Part shown: in pieces, positions 1 to 8,487 of the stretch
Layout of the letters: every line of letters begins with the position of its first letter
Position numbering within the stretch: the stretch's first letter is position 1
Assembly (NCBI RefSeq): GCF_000160135.1
Contig: NZ_GG729933.1
Coordinates: 564,816-628,815, forward strand
From: Oribacterium sp. oral taxon 078 str. F0262
GTDB lineage: Bacteria; Bacillota; Clostridia; Lachnospirales; Lachnospiraceae
DNA: 64,000 bases
Direction of reading: 5' to 3'
Made by a program: the position numbers and the translations under genes
The notes under the pieces: generated by a model
The model's database searches: none
Seen by the model: only the letters and a program-made list of their open reading frames with translations
What the model was told of the DNA's origin: nothing

Positions 1-969
1 GAGATCTGTTTTCCGGAGCATCCGAGAGTCCGTAAGATTCGCTATAAGGGCTTTCGCTTTCTGCCGAATACCTTGTATTTTGAGTTCCTTCTCCCCCGCT
101 TTCTCCGGAGAGAGGGAATTGTTCTGGATGCCTTCTGGGGGACGCAGCAGTTTATGCCTCTGGGACTTCCGAAGGGATGCCGGAGGATTCTCACGGTGCA
201 TGATCTCACCTACCGGGTCTATCCGAGTCTCATGGATCGAAAGCTTCTTTTCATGCTGCGGCTTTTCGGCGGGAGCTCCCTTCGGGAGGCGGACCGGATC
301 GTCACGGTCTCCCGTTATACGAGGAAAACCTTGCTCTCATACTATGAGAGGGAGTGCAGCGGGAAAGAAATTCAGGTGATCTATCCCTCCGCGACGACGC
401 ATCCCCTTTCTGAGGAGCAGCTCCCGGAGGGGCTCTCCGAAAAGAAATACATCCTTTTTATCGGGATTTTGGAGCCGAGAAAGAATCTCGATGTCCTGAT
501 CGATGCCTTTCAGGGGCTGAAGGAAGGCGGACTGAAGCTTGTCGTCTGCGGAAAATGCGGCTGGAACTATGAGGAGACCCTGCGTCGGATCGAGGCGGAC
601 CCGGATATCCTCTATCCCGGCTTCGTCTCAAATGAGAGGAAGCAGCTCCTTCTCGCAGAGAGTCTCTGCCTTGTGATGCCCTCTCTCTACGAGGGCTTCG
701 GCACGCCCGCGGTGGAGGCCATGAAGAGCGGCGCGACAGTCGTGGCGGCGGACAATTCCTCTCTCTCGGAGGTCGTGGGAATTCCGGAGCTCCTGTTTCC
801 GACGGGGGATGCGGGAGCCTTACGAGAGATCCTCCGAAGGCTCCTCGGGGATCCCTCCTTTCGAAAGGAGATGGAGGAGAAAAGCAGGAGAAGGGGAGAG
901 GATTTTTCGTGGAAGAAGGCGGCGGAGGAATTTCTGGAGCTGATCGGAGGGGAGTATGAAGAAGCGTGA
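1..969 (+). CDS. Glycosyltransferase family 4 (GT-B), 5' end cut by window edge
   Basis: The reading frame is open from base 1, so the start lies upstream; the TTG at 73 is only the first possible start inside the window. The visible ~322 residues form the C-terminal part of a GT-B retaining glycosyltransferase. They include a GKNLD-like 'EPRKNLDVLIDAF' segment at the start of the nucleotide-sugar domain and the E-x7-E type motif in 'SLYEGFGTPAVEAM', typical of GT4 enzymes such as mannosyltransferases. The role would be transfer of a sugar from a nucleotide donor to a growing surface glycan at the cytoplasmic face. It overlaps the next gene by 14 bp and belongs to the polysaccharide locus. 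Donor and acceptor cannot be told. Confidence 0.9.
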   Translation, partial: EICFPEHPRVRKIRYKGFRFLPNTLYFEFLLPRFLRREGIVLDAFWGTQQFMPLGLPKGCRRILTVHDLTYRVYPSLMDRKLLFMLRLFGGSSLREADRIVTVSRYTRKTLLSYYERECSGKEIQVIYPSATTHPLSEEQLPEGLSEKKYILFIGILEPRKNLDVLIDAFQGLKEGGLKLVVCGKCGWNYEETLRRIEADPDILYPGFVSNERKQLLLAESLCLVMPSLYEGFGTPAVEAMKSGATVVAADNSSLSEVVGIPELLFPTGDAGALREILRRLLGDPSFRKEMEEKSRRRGEDFSWKKAAEEFLELIGGEYEEA

Positions 970-1834
970 GCTGATCTTTTTTCTTCCTGCTGTGCTTTTG
1001 ATCCTGGCTCTCTTTTTCGGGGAGAGGCTTGACCGAATGATTCTCCCGGAGTATCGCTTGCCGCACTATGAGAAGCTCCTTTCCCAGAGAGCCTTGAGCC
1101 AGTATTTCCTCTCGGATCCGGGGGCGTCCTCAGAGAATCTCTTCATCGTCGATACGCAGTCTCGCTCCTTTGGGGATCTCCATATGCAGATAGAGGGGGA
1201 TGGGACGATCCTCCTCTTTGGAAAAAACGGGGAGCAGGATCTCACGATTCCGCTTTCCGTTCGGACAGATCTTCCGGATGGGGAGTACCGCTTCACAGAC
1301 GGAGGAGCGACGGTGCCCGGCCTTGTGACGGTTTACGGTACGGCGGGGGGGACGGCCGGGACGGAGCCGGGACTTATGGCCATGCCGGACTATCCGGATT
1401 TCTCGGTGAATCGGTCGAAGTATCAGGAGTATTGGTTCGGCTTTTGGGTGAAGGCCGGGGCGGAGCTTCCGCCCACCCGCTTTCTGCCGCTCCTTAAGCG
1501 GGCCGATCAGGATATGGGGAGCTACAGTCCTGCGAGGATCTCGCAGCCCGGGAAATTCCGGGCCTATCCCTATCTGATCCGGGAACTCACAGAGGAGGAG
1601 CTTGGGAGCCTAAGCCCCGCGGACTGGGAGCTTTTCTATCGGAATCTTCGCTTCCAGTACAAAAACCATTATCTCTGGGTCTCTCTGAGGCTTCCAAACG
1701 GGAGGGGAGTTCAGTTTCTGAGAGGAGATCCCGAGCTTTCGAGGATCGGGGAGATGGACGACTGGGGGAGAGTCAGAGAGCCGGAGCAGAGCTTTCGTTT
1801 TACGGGGAAAGAAACTCCGCTTCAGGTGGAATGA
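956..1834 (+). CDS. Membrane-anchored protein of unknown function in glycan locus
   Basis: 292 residues with a short basic start and one hydrophobic segment (about residues 7-22), followed by a soluble extracytoplasmic domain with no motif I recognise. No lipobox cysteine is present, so it is probably anchored by the N-terminal helix. It overlaps the preceding glycosyltransferase by 14 bp, which implies co-translation. The TGA stop at 1832-1834 is followed without a gap by the hairpin repeat array. It could be a chain-length or attachment accessory protein of polysaccharide synthesis, but that is only context. Confidence 0.7.
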   Translation: MKKRELIFFLPAVLLILALFFGERLDRMILPEYRLPHYEKLLSQRALSQYFLSDPGASSENLFIVDTQSRSFGDLHMQIEGDGTILLFGKNGEQDLTIPLSVRTDLPDGEYRFTDGGATVPGLVTVYGTAGGTAGTEPGLMAMPDYPDFSVNRSKYQEYWFGFWVKAGAELPPTRFLPLLKRADQDMGSYSPARISQPGKFRAYPYLIRELTEEELGSLSPADWELFYRNLRFQYKNHYLWVSLRLPNGRGVQFLRGDPELSRIGEMDDWGRVREPEQSFRFTGKETPLQVE

Positions 1835-2193
1835 GCGTAGAAGTCTGCCATCAGGCAGACTCGGAGCGTACTTGACCACTTCTCGAAGAGAAGTGTCTCC
1901 CGAAGGGAGATCGGCTGAAGCCACCCGGGCGAAGCCGAGTCCTTCGCTTCGAAGAAGCGAAGCAGAGCGTAGAAGTCTGCCATCAGGCAGACTCGGAGCG
2001 TACTTGAGTCTTCTCGAAGAGAAGTGTCTCCCGAAGGGAGATCGGCTGAAGCCACCCGGGCGAAGCCGAGTCCTTCGCTTCGAAGAAGCGAAGCAGAGCG
2101 CAGAAGTCTGCCATCAGGCAGACTCGGAGCGTCCTTGAGTCTTCTCGAAGAGAAATGCCTCCCGAAGGGAGGTCGGCGGAAGCCACCCGGGCG
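1835..2193 (+). repeat. Three-copy array of ~132-bp hairpin mosaic (repeat unit A)
   Basis: The palindrome AGTCTGCCATCAGGCAGACT recurs starting at 1842, 1974 and 2105, a period of 132 and 131 bp. Each unit strings together short stem-loops: that 8-bp palindrome, CTTCTC/GAGAAG with a GAA loop, CTCCC/GGGAG with a GAA loop, and a CGGCT/AGCCG stem around ACCCGGGC. Units 1 and 2 end with GCTTCG/CGAAGC. In unit 3 the last stem has changed to GGTCGGCGG (2171-2179) with CCGCCGACC (2200-2208), so pairing is kept. The array starts directly after a stop codon. Related arrays lie at 24.1-24.5 kb and 62.6 kb. Open frames through it are by-products of the repeats. Confidence 0.9.
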
Positions 2194-2355
2194 AAGCCTC
2201 CGCCGACCAGCCGCTCCAACACAGGACGCTCTCGCTCCGACTGCCGCGGCCAGCGGCGCATAAGCGATCTTGAAAAACCAGATCGCTAAACGCCGGGGCG
2301 GCAGACGGCCTGTTTATGGACCGACCGGTCGGCGGGGCGGCGTCGGCGGTGGCTT
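2194..2355 (+). repeat. Nested palindromic element (repeat unit B, copy 1)
   Basis: Nearly concentric inverted repeats are centred close to 2275. The outer arms are AAGCC-T-CCGCCGAC (2194-2207) against GTCGGCGG-T-GGCTT (2342-2355). Inside these are CTGCCGC (2241-2247) with GCGGCAG (2298-2304), GGCG (2255-2258) with CGCC (2291-2294), and AGCGATCT (2263-2270) with AGATCGCT (2280-2287) around a 9-nt loop. A separate palindrome CCGACCGGTCGG sits at 2321-2332. About 95 bp of the core recur at 62.4-62.5 kb with compensatory changes. The element lies 56 bp before the next gene, so it could also act as a leader or terminator. Confidence 0.8.
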
Positions 2356-2411
2356 TGCAGTTCGGATGCCGTGAGAGAATTGAGAGTTATGAGAGGAAGA
2401 GGGGACTGAGG

Positions 2412-3671
2412 ATGGGAAGGAAGATCATGCTCTGCTGCTTTGATCGGGTGGAGATGGGGGGAGGTACAACCTATTTCTACCGGATGGCGCGCTGGCTTTC
2501 GGAGAGGGGAGGAAGGACGATTGCCCTTGTCTCCGAAGGCTCTTCGGTATCGGAAAACGCGGGGAGGATGTTCCGGGAGGCCGGGGTGGAGATCGTGCGC
2601 TTTCGCTATACCGTCTTTGGGATTCGGGCGGAGCAGAGGCTTAAGGACTATCTCACGGAGGATGCGGAGATCCTGAATTTGCAGCTTAGCTTCGAGAATC
2701 TCTATCTCAGCGCAGATCTCCTTCGCTCTCTCGGTCTTCGCTCTGTGCGCTCGGTCTTCTACGCGCTCTTCTGGGGCGATGTGTCTCCGAGGCTTTCTCT
2801 CAATGTCAGGCTGACGAGAGGCTTCCTCCGAAAGCTCAGCTTGAGCGGCTCCTTCGCCGTCATGGACGAGATCATGCGGGACATCGCGGCGAATACCTAT
2901 GGGCTTTCGAGGGAGAAGATTTCGATCATAGAGCCTGGCCTTAGGACGGAGGGAGGAGAGGAAGGGAGAGAGCGGAAGAGGCGGGAGGGAAGCTTCGTCA
3001 TCAGCAGCCTCTGCCGGATGGATTTCCCCTTCAAGGGCTATGTGCTCGGCCTTCTGTCGGATTTTTCGGAGCTCGCCCGGGTGTATCCCGATATGAAGCT
3101 AAAGATCGCGGGGGACGGGCCGGGACTGCCCCGGCTCCGGGAGGAGAGAGAGAAACTCCCGCAGGATATTCAAGAAAGGGTGGAGCTCCTCGGAGAGCTC
3201 CCCTACGAGGAGCTCACGCCGCTCATCCGGGAGAGCGATGTCCATGTCGGAATGGGGACCAGCATGCTGGATTTTGTGAGGGAGGGTGTGCTTTGCATCA
3301 ATGCCTCCGCCTATCAGACAGAGAACTATTCCGCGGGATTCTTCGGGGAAGTGAACTGTCTCGGGGGGCCGGTGGAGGGGCGCTTTTCGGAGAAGGTGAG
3401 CGAGCCGGAGCGCTACCGGGCCTTCCGCTTTCAGGAGCTCATCCGAAGGGTCTACCAGATGCCGGAGGCGGAATACAGGGAGAAGAGCCGGAAGGCGCTG
3501 GAGCTCTATCGCACGGTCTACTCTATAGATCACGCGATGGAGAGTCTTTTCGTCATGCCGGCTGCCTACCGGGGAAGCTGCGGGGCTCTGACAAGGACGG
3601 CGATGCATGCCCTGTACCTTTGGCACAGCTTCACGATAAAGAGGAAGGAGAGAGAAGAATGCAGGTCGTAA
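2412..3671 (+). CDS. Glycosyltransferase, GT4-like
   Basis: I place the start at ATG 2412 (419 residues), preceded by the purine-rich site GAGGAAGAGGGG; the frame is open further upstream but runs into repeat unit B. The N-terminus 'KIMLCCFDRVEMGGGTTYFY' resembles the GGxxx acceptor-side loop of GT-B glycosyltransferases. The later 'AGDGPGLPRLREE' followed by 'VELLGELPYEEL' is typical of GT4 nucleotide-sugar domains. The usual EGFG-x-E segment is diverged here ('ESDVHVGMGTSMLDFVREGV'). It overlaps the next gene by 13 bp, so both are part of one operon. Substrate unknown. Confidence 0.85.
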   Translation: MGRKIMLCCFDRVEMGGGTTYFYRMARWLSERGGRTIALVSEGSSVSENAGRMFREAGVEIVRFRYTVFGIRAEQRLKDYLTEDAEILNLQLSFENLYLSADLLRSLGLRSVRSVFYALFWGDVSPRLSLNVRLTRGFLRKLSLSGSFAVMDEIMRDIAANTYGLSREKISIIEPGLRTEGGEEGRERKRREGSFVISSLCRMDFPFKGYVLGLLSDFSELARVYPDMKLKIAGDGPGLPRLREEREKLPQDIQERVELLGELPYEELTPLIRESDVHVGMGTSMLDFVREGVLCINASAYQTENYSAGFFGEVNCLGGPVEGRFSEKVSEPERYRAFRFQELIRRVYQMPEAEYREKSRKALELYRTVYSIDHAMESLFVMPAAYRGSCGALTRTAMHALYLWHSFTIKRKEREECRS

Positions 3672-4075
3672 AATATGTCTTTCAGCCGCACGGGGATGAG
3701 AGAGGGCAGCTCGTCGCGCTGGAGGAATTTAAGGATATTCCCTTTGAGATCAAGAGAGTTTATTATATGTATGATACGGCGCCCGGAGTGACGAGGGGAT
3801 ATCACGCACATAAATCCCTGGAGCAGATCCTCATCTGCATCCACGGCTCCTGCAAGATCCGTCTGGACAACGGGCGGGAAAAGAAGATCGTTCCTCTGGA
3901 AAAGCCGTATGAGGGTCTCTATGTCTCCAACAATATGTGGAGGGAGATGTTTGATTTCTCCGAGGACGCGGTCCTGATGGTTCTGGCCTCCGATTATTAC
4001 AGGGAAGAGGACTATATCAGAGACTATGAGGAATTTCTGCGCTTTGTGGGAGAAGATGGGGAGGAGAAGAGATGA
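3659..4075 (+). CDS. dTDP-sugar 3,4-ketoisomerase (FdtA/QdtA family)
   Basis: 138 residues forming a single cupin (RmlC-like) domain. The stretch '[12 protein letters not shown]' carries the His-x-His-Lys signature of FdtA/QdtA-type ketoisomerases, which convert dTDP-4-keto-6-deoxyglucose to the 3-keto isomer. The start ATG lies inside the end of the upstream gene and the stop overlaps the next start as ATGA, so translation is coupled at both ends. The adjacent PLP aminotransferase fits as the next step, giving a 3-amino-3,6-dideoxyhexose (Fuc3N or Qui3N). Which epimer is formed cannot be read from sequence. RmlA and RmlB must be encoded elsewhere. Confidence 0.88.
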   Translation: MQVVKYVFQPHGDERGQLVALEEFKDIPFEIKRVYYMYDTAPGVTRGYHAHKSLEQILICIHGSCKIRLDNGREKKIVPLEKPYEGLYVSNNMWREMFDFSEDAVLMVLASDYYREEDYIRDYEEFLRFVGEDGEEKR

Positions 4076-5178
4076 GAGTGCCGTTTGTCAGCTTTAAACC
4101 CCTCGAGAGAGAGCTCGACCGTGAGATCCGGGCGGCCTTTGAGAGGGTTTACGAAAGATCCTGGTATATCGAGGGCGAGGAGGACAAGAGGTTTGAGGAG
4201 GACTTCGCGAAGTACTGCGGGGTGGAATACTGCGTCGGGGTCGGAAACGGACTGGACGCGCTCGTTCTCATCCTGAAGGCGCTCGGGATCGGCGCGGGGG
4301 ATGAGGTCATCGTGCCGTCCAATACCTATATCGCGACAGCGCTCGCTGTGACCTATACCGGAGCGCTTCCCGTATTTGTGGAGCCGGATATCCGGACCTT
4401 TAACATTGACCCGGAGAGGATCGAGGAGAAAATTACGGGAAGGACCCGCGCTTTGATCCCGGTGCATCTCTACGGACAGGCCTGCGAGATGGATGAGATC
4501 ATGGAAATCGCAAAGAGGAGAGGCCTCTATGTGGTGGAGGACTGCGCGCAGGCGCACGGCGCGCTCTATAAGGGGAGGATGGTCGGCTCCTTCGGGATCG
4601 CCTCGGGCTTTAGCTTCTATCCCGGGAAGAACCTGGGCGCGCTCGGGGATGCGGGGGCGGTCGTGACAAATGATGCGGAGATCGCGAGGAAGGTGCGCGA
4701 GCTCGGAAATTACGGATCGGATTATAAGTATCATCATATCCGTAAGGGCTGTAATTCCCGTCTCGATGAGCTTCAGGCCGCCTTTTTGGATGCGAAGCTC
4801 CCCCTTCTTCCGAAGGTCAATGAAGACCGTCGGAGGACGGCCGGGCGCTATCTTACCGAGATCAAGAATCCGGAGCTCATCCTGCCCCATGTCTCGGAAA
4901 ATGCCGTTCCGGTCTGGCATATCTTCGCCGTCCGCTCGAAAAGGAGGGAGGAGCTGGAGCAAAGTCTCAATGCGGCGGGGATCGGGACCAATAAGCATTA
5001 TCCGATTCCCATGCATCTTCAGCGCTGCTATGAGAGTCTCGGCATCCCGAAGGGGGCGCTTCCGATTGCGGAGGAGATCAGCGAGACAGAGCTCAGCATC
5101 CCGATGTACTATGGTATGAGCGAGGAGGAGATCGATTACGTGATTCAAAATCTCAACGCTTTCCGCTCCGCTCGGTGA
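4072..5178 (+). CDS. PLP-dependent sugar aminotransferase (DegT/DnrJ/EryC1/StrS; FdtB/QdtB-like)
   Basis: 368 residues of the DegT/DnrJ/EryC1/StrS fold-type I family. '[20 protein letters not shown]' holds the Schiff-base lysine K186, and '[15 protein letters not shown]' holds the aspartate that contacts the pyridine nitrogen. It probably aminates the 3-keto sugar nucleotide made by the ketoisomerase just upstream, with which it shares a 4-bp ATGA overlap. Together they give a dTDP-3-amino-3,6-dideoxyhexose for a surface glycan. The N-acyltransferase that normally completes such sugars is not adjacent; the GNAT protein at 23.4 kb is a distant candidate. Confidence 0.92.
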   Translation: MRVPFVSFKPLERELDREIRAAFERVYERSWYIEGEEDKRFEEDFAKYCGVEYCVGVGNGLDALVLILKALGIGAGDEVIVPSNTYIATALAVTYTGALPVFVEPDIRTFNIDPERIEEKITGRTRALIPVHLYGQACEMDEIMEIAKRRGLYVVEDCAQAHGALYKGRMVGSFGIASGFSFYPGKNLGALGDAGAVVTNDAEIARKVRELGNYGSDYKYHHIRKGCNSRLDELQAAFLDAKLPLLPKVNEDRRRTAGRYLTEIKNPELILPHVSENAVPVWHIFAVRSKRREELEQSLNAAGIGTNKHYPIPMHLQRCYESLGIPKGALPIAEEISETELSIPMYYGMSEEEIDYVIQNLNAFRSAR

Positions 5179-5184
5179 GGGCGC

Positions 5185-6621
5185 ATGAAAAAATTCAGGC
5201 TTTTCATAGAAAATTTCCTGGTATACGGACTCGGCGGGACGATCGGAAAGATAGTCCCGCTCATTATGGTCCCGATCGTCACGAGGCTGATGCCGGATCC
5301 CTCCTACTATGGGATCAGCGATCTCTCGAATACCCTGATCAGCTTCGCGAGCGCGCTTGCGGTGCTCGGCATGTATGATGCGATGTATCGGATGTATTTC
5401 GAAAAGGATGAGGAGGACTTCAAGAAGAGGATCTGCTCCACGGCGCTTGCCTTTACGCTCTGCACCTCCCTTCTGGTTTTTCTCCTGATGATTCTCTTTC
5501 GGGGGCTGATCGCGAGATGGTTTTTCAGTGACAGGAAATACGCCTACCTCGTCTATATCTCCGCGGCCGCGACGCTGGTCACGGCGACAAACAATCTGAT
5601 CTCCGCCCCCACAAGGATGCAGAACAAAAGGAGGGTCTTTGTCGTCACGAACACGCTGACCCCCCTTCTCTCCTACTCGATCTCCATCCCGCTTTTGCTC
5701 CGGGGGTATTACATCATCGCTCTCCCGCTCGCGATTGCGCTTTCCGGCTTTACGATCGAGGCCGCGTTCTTTATCATGAACCGGAAATGGTTTCGCCTGT
5801 CCTTTTTTGACCGAAGCCTTTTAAGACCTCTCCTTTCGATCGCGATCCCGCTTTTCCCGAATTTTCTGATTTACTGGGTCTTTAATTCCAGCGACAAACT
5901 GATGATCACAAATCTCATGAATGTGGGGGCCGCCGGAATCTACTCCATCGGCGCGAAGCTCGGACAGGTCAGCCAGCTGATCTATGCGGCCTTCGCCGGG
6001 GGCTGGCAGTACTTCGCCTTCTCCACGATGAAGGAGGAAAATCAGGTGGAGAGCAATTCCAGGGTCTTTGAATACCTGGGGGTGATCTCCTTTTCGGCAT
6101 CGATCTTCATCGCCGCCTTTAGCTATTTTCTCTACCGGCTTCTCTTTGCCGGGGACTATGTGGAGGGCTTTATCGTAGCTCCCTATCTTTTTCTTGCGCC
6201 GCTTCTGCAAATGCTGTTTCAGGTCGCGGCCAATCAGTTTCTGGTCGTGAAGAAGACCTGGCCGAATATGCTGATTCTGTCCGGCGGCGCGGCGGCGAAT
6301 ATCCTTTTGAACTTTCTCCTGATTCCCCGGATCGGGATCGAGGGGGCGGCGATCGCGACGCTCTGCGGCTATATCATCTCGGATCTTGTCTGCTGTCTGG
6401 TTCTGATTCGCATGAAGCTCATGAAGATCCGCACCCGCTTTCTCCTGTCCTGCCTGCTCCTTTTGCTCTCGCTCCTCATATGGAGGATATTTTTCCATAG
6501 GAATGTCTTCCTCGGTCTGGCAGAGGCTGTACTCTGCGCAGCACTCTACCTCTTTTTATACAGGGAGGATATCGGGATGCTCCTAAGAGGCATGAAAAAG
6601 GAAACGGGGAAAAGAGAGTGA
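5185..6621 (+). CDS. Polysaccharide flippase (Wzx/MATE-like)
   Basis: 478 residues with 12-14 hydrophobic segments, starting with the typical 'FLVYGLGGTIGKIVPLIMVPIVTRLM' of oligosaccharide flippases of the MOP superfamily. It should move lipid-linked repeat units across the cytoplasmic membrane for polymerisation. The start ATG 5185 follows a GTGAGGGCGC leader 6 bp after the aminotransferase stop. It closes the tightly packed part of the polysaccharide operon. A polymerase (Wzy) is not seen in the window and may lie upstream. Confidence 0.9.
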   Translation: MKKFRLFIENFLVYGLGGTIGKIVPLIMVPIVTRLMPDPSYYGISDLSNTLISFASALAVLGMYDAMYRMYFEKDEEDFKKRICSTALAFTLCTSLLVFLLMILFRGLIARWFFSDRKYAYLVYISAAATLVTATNNLISAPTRMQNKRRVFVVTNTLTPLLSYSISIPLLLRGYYIIALPLAIALSGFTIEAAFFIMNRKWFRLSFFDRSLLRPLLSIAIPLFPNFLIYWVFNSSDKLMITNLMNVGAAGIYSIGAKLGQVSQLIYAAFAGGWQYFAFSTMKEENQVESNSRVFEYLGVISFSASIFIAAFSYFLYRLLFAGDYVEGFIVAPYLFLAPLLQMLFQVAANQFLVVKKTWPNMLILSGGAAANILLNFLLIPRIGIEGAAIATLCGYIISDLVCCLVLIRMKLMKIRTRFLLSCLLLLLSLLIWRIFFHRNVFLGLAEAVLCAALYLFLYREDIGMLLRGMKKETGKRE

Positions 6622-6998
6622 GCCCGCGGCTTTTCGTCCATCCGGCAGGGAAGCGCGATGGGAGGGGAAGAGTCAATGGCGGAGGGGAGTGATTCTGCCC
6701 ATCAGAAGGAAAAATATATCCGGCAGGGCGCACAGTGCATGGAGATCGGGGCGCATCATAAGAGAAAAGGATAGATGGATGATAGATGCAGTATGCCCGC
6801 TTTAAAGACGAAGCGCAGAGGGATCGGACTGCATTGGAAGGGGAAAGAAAGCCGGCTCGATATCTTGTGCCTGCTTCGGGGCTAAGGTGCAGAGGGATTG
6901 GATCACATCCGAGGGAAAAAGACAGATCTCTTCGCCGCGCTTTCTGAGGAGGAAGAGAACAGAGATCGGATCGTATCGTAATCAAAGGGGGAAAAGAA
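6622..6998. other. Intergenic region with no recognised gene
   Basis: 377 bp between the flippase and the acyltransferase. Frames on both strands here are short or lack ribosome binding sites, and their products are Arg/Ser/Pro-rich as expected for shadow frames. I see no tRNA, no strong hairpin with a T tract and no convincing promoter. The site AAAGGGGGAAAAGAA ahead of 6999 serves the next gene. It may be the decayed remains of a gene. Confidence 0.5.
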
Positions 6999-8138
6999 AT
7001 GGCGGAACGAAGGGAACGAAATTCCGGGATAGAGCTGCTCAGGATACTCGCCGCGATGGGGGTTATCATCCTGCATTATAATAATGCGGAGATCGGAGGG
7101 GGGCTGAAATACAGCTCCGGATGGAATCTGCTTATGCTGCAGCTCCTTCAAAATACTGCGATCTGCGCGGTCAATGTCTTTGTTCTGATCTCCGGCTATT
7201 TCCTGTCCCGCTCAGGGAAAAGGGACTGCACGAAGCCGTTGGAACTTATCCTCCAGGTTATCCTGTATGGGGAGCTCTCCCTCCTCCTTCAGGCGGGGAT
7301 GGGCTGGGAAAAGCTCAGCCTTCGGCACATCGCGGGGCTGCTTTTACCGTGCAACTGGTTCATCCTGATCTACTCGGGGCTCTATCTCATTTCTCCTTAT
7401 CTGAATGTCCTTCTTTCTGGACTTCGGGAGAAGGACAGGGCGGAGGGGAGCTGGAGGCAGAGGAGAAAGCTGCTTATTCTCCTGCTCCTTCTCTTCTCCT
7501 TCTATCCGAGCGCGGTGGATCTGCTTCAAAATCTCGCGAGAAAGGATTACAACGGTCTCAGCACGATCAGCTTTTACGGAAGTCAGCATGGCTATACGAT
7601 CGTGAACTTTGCTCTGCTCTATCTCATAGGGGCTTTTCTCCGCGATTATGAGGAAGAGGGGAAGGACAGGAGGGGAGCGGGGAAGGAGGAGGCTTCACAG
7701 GGAAGGCTTTTGCTGCTTTTTCTTGGAAATCTTCTGCTTCTTCTGCTCTGGGCCTGTTTCGAGCGCTGGAGGGGGATTCCGGTCCGTGAGAGCACGGCCT
7801 GGTCGTACTGTAATCCGCTGGTTATCTCCGAGGCGGTCCTCGTTTTTCGGCTTTTTAAAGGACTGAAGCTCCCGACCGTTTCGGCGATCAACTGCCTTGC
7901 TCAGGCTGCCTTTTCCGCCTATCTCCTGCATCCTGTCTTCCTTCCCCATCTAAGGATACGGGAGGCGGCCGCGCTTCCGCTCCCCCTTCTGCTCTTTCAC
8001 GTGCTTTCCTGCGCGGCGGCGCTCTACCTTCTGGCATTTCTCATGCAGCTCATCTTTTCCTTCTGCACGGGCCCGCTCTTTCGCGCTTTTCGGAAAAAGC
8101 TCGGGGACAGACGTTTTCTGGAGCCGGAGAGCGGCTGA
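6999..8138 (+). CDS. Membrane acyltransferase, acyltransferase-3 family
   Basis: 379 residues with about ten membrane segments. The N-terminus 'RNSGIELLRILAAMGVIILHYNN' contains the arginine and histidine positions of the acyltransferase_3 (OafA/WecH-like) family, and 'NVFVLISGYFLSRS' is the second conserved block. Such proteins transfer acetyl or succinyl groups to exported glycans or lipids. Context suggests O-acylation of the polysaccharide made by the upstream genes. A GGGGGAAAAGAA ribosome binding site precedes ATG 6999. A second member of the family is at 17.35 kb. Confidence 0.88.
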   Translation: MAERRERNSGIELLRILAAMGVIILHYNNAEIGGGLKYSSGWNLLMLQLLQNTAICAVNVFVLISGYFLSRSGKRDCTKPLELILQVILYGELSLLLQAGMGWEKLSLRHIAGLLLPCNWFILIYSGLYLISPYLNVLLSGLREKDRAEGSWRQRRKLLILLLLLFSFYPSAVDLLQNLARKDYNGLSTISFYGSQHGYTIVNFALLYLIGAFLRDYEEEGKDRRGAGKEEASQGRLLLLFLGNLLLLLLWACFERWRGIPVRESTAWSYCNPLVISEAVLVFRLFKGLKLPTVSAINCLAQAAFSAYLLHPVFLPHLRIREAAALPLPLLLFHVLSCAAALYLLAFLMQLIFSFCTGPLFRAFRKKLGDRRFLEPESG

Positions 8139-8291
8139 TGGATGCAGCGTCTCCGTGGCCGGGAGAGACAGGATTTTCTTCCCTGCGAAAATAATGCATG
8201 AGGATAAAGGGCAGAAAATCTGCCGGATGAAGAGCGGATATGCCGGTGTCTAGGGAATCAGCCAAGCCGGAAAAGAAGACAGCGGGAAGAA

Positions 8292-8369
8292 CAATAGGCC
8301 TGTAAGCAGGATAATAAGTCTGTGAGCAGACAATAAGCCTGTAAGCAGGGCAATAAGCCTGTGAGCAGG
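8292..8369. repeat. Four tandem 20-bp units with palindromic core, upstream of LacI gene
   Basis: Units start at 8292, 8312, 8331 and 8351. Each contains the core CCTGTRAGCAGG, a 4-bp inverted repeat around a TRAG spacer. In the second unit the core is TCTGTGAGCAGA, so both arms changed together and the symmetry is kept. The ~20-bp spacing is close to two helical turns and would put the cores on one face of the DNA. This resembles an operator array ahead of the regulator gene that starts 119 bp downstream. The surrounding 8139-8487 stretch holds no other feature I can support. Confidence 0.6.
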
Positions 8370-8487
8370 AGGCGGAAAAGGCAGGAGACCGACATTCAGA
8401 GGGATCAGAGGGAATCGGAGCTCACAGCGAGGAGAAGCTGCGGAGAGTCCGCGTTTTCCGCTGTGAATTCCCGACGCAGGGGTGTGG

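Noticed and set aside
1872-2263. Several overlapping frames of 77-92 codons on both strands
   Set aside because: They run through the hairpin arrays, repeat the same peptide every ~44 residues, and have no ribosome binding sites. They are by-products of repeats.
1835-2355. CRISPR array
   Set aside because: The repeats are ~132 bp with no unique spacers of uniform length, and no cas genes are near.
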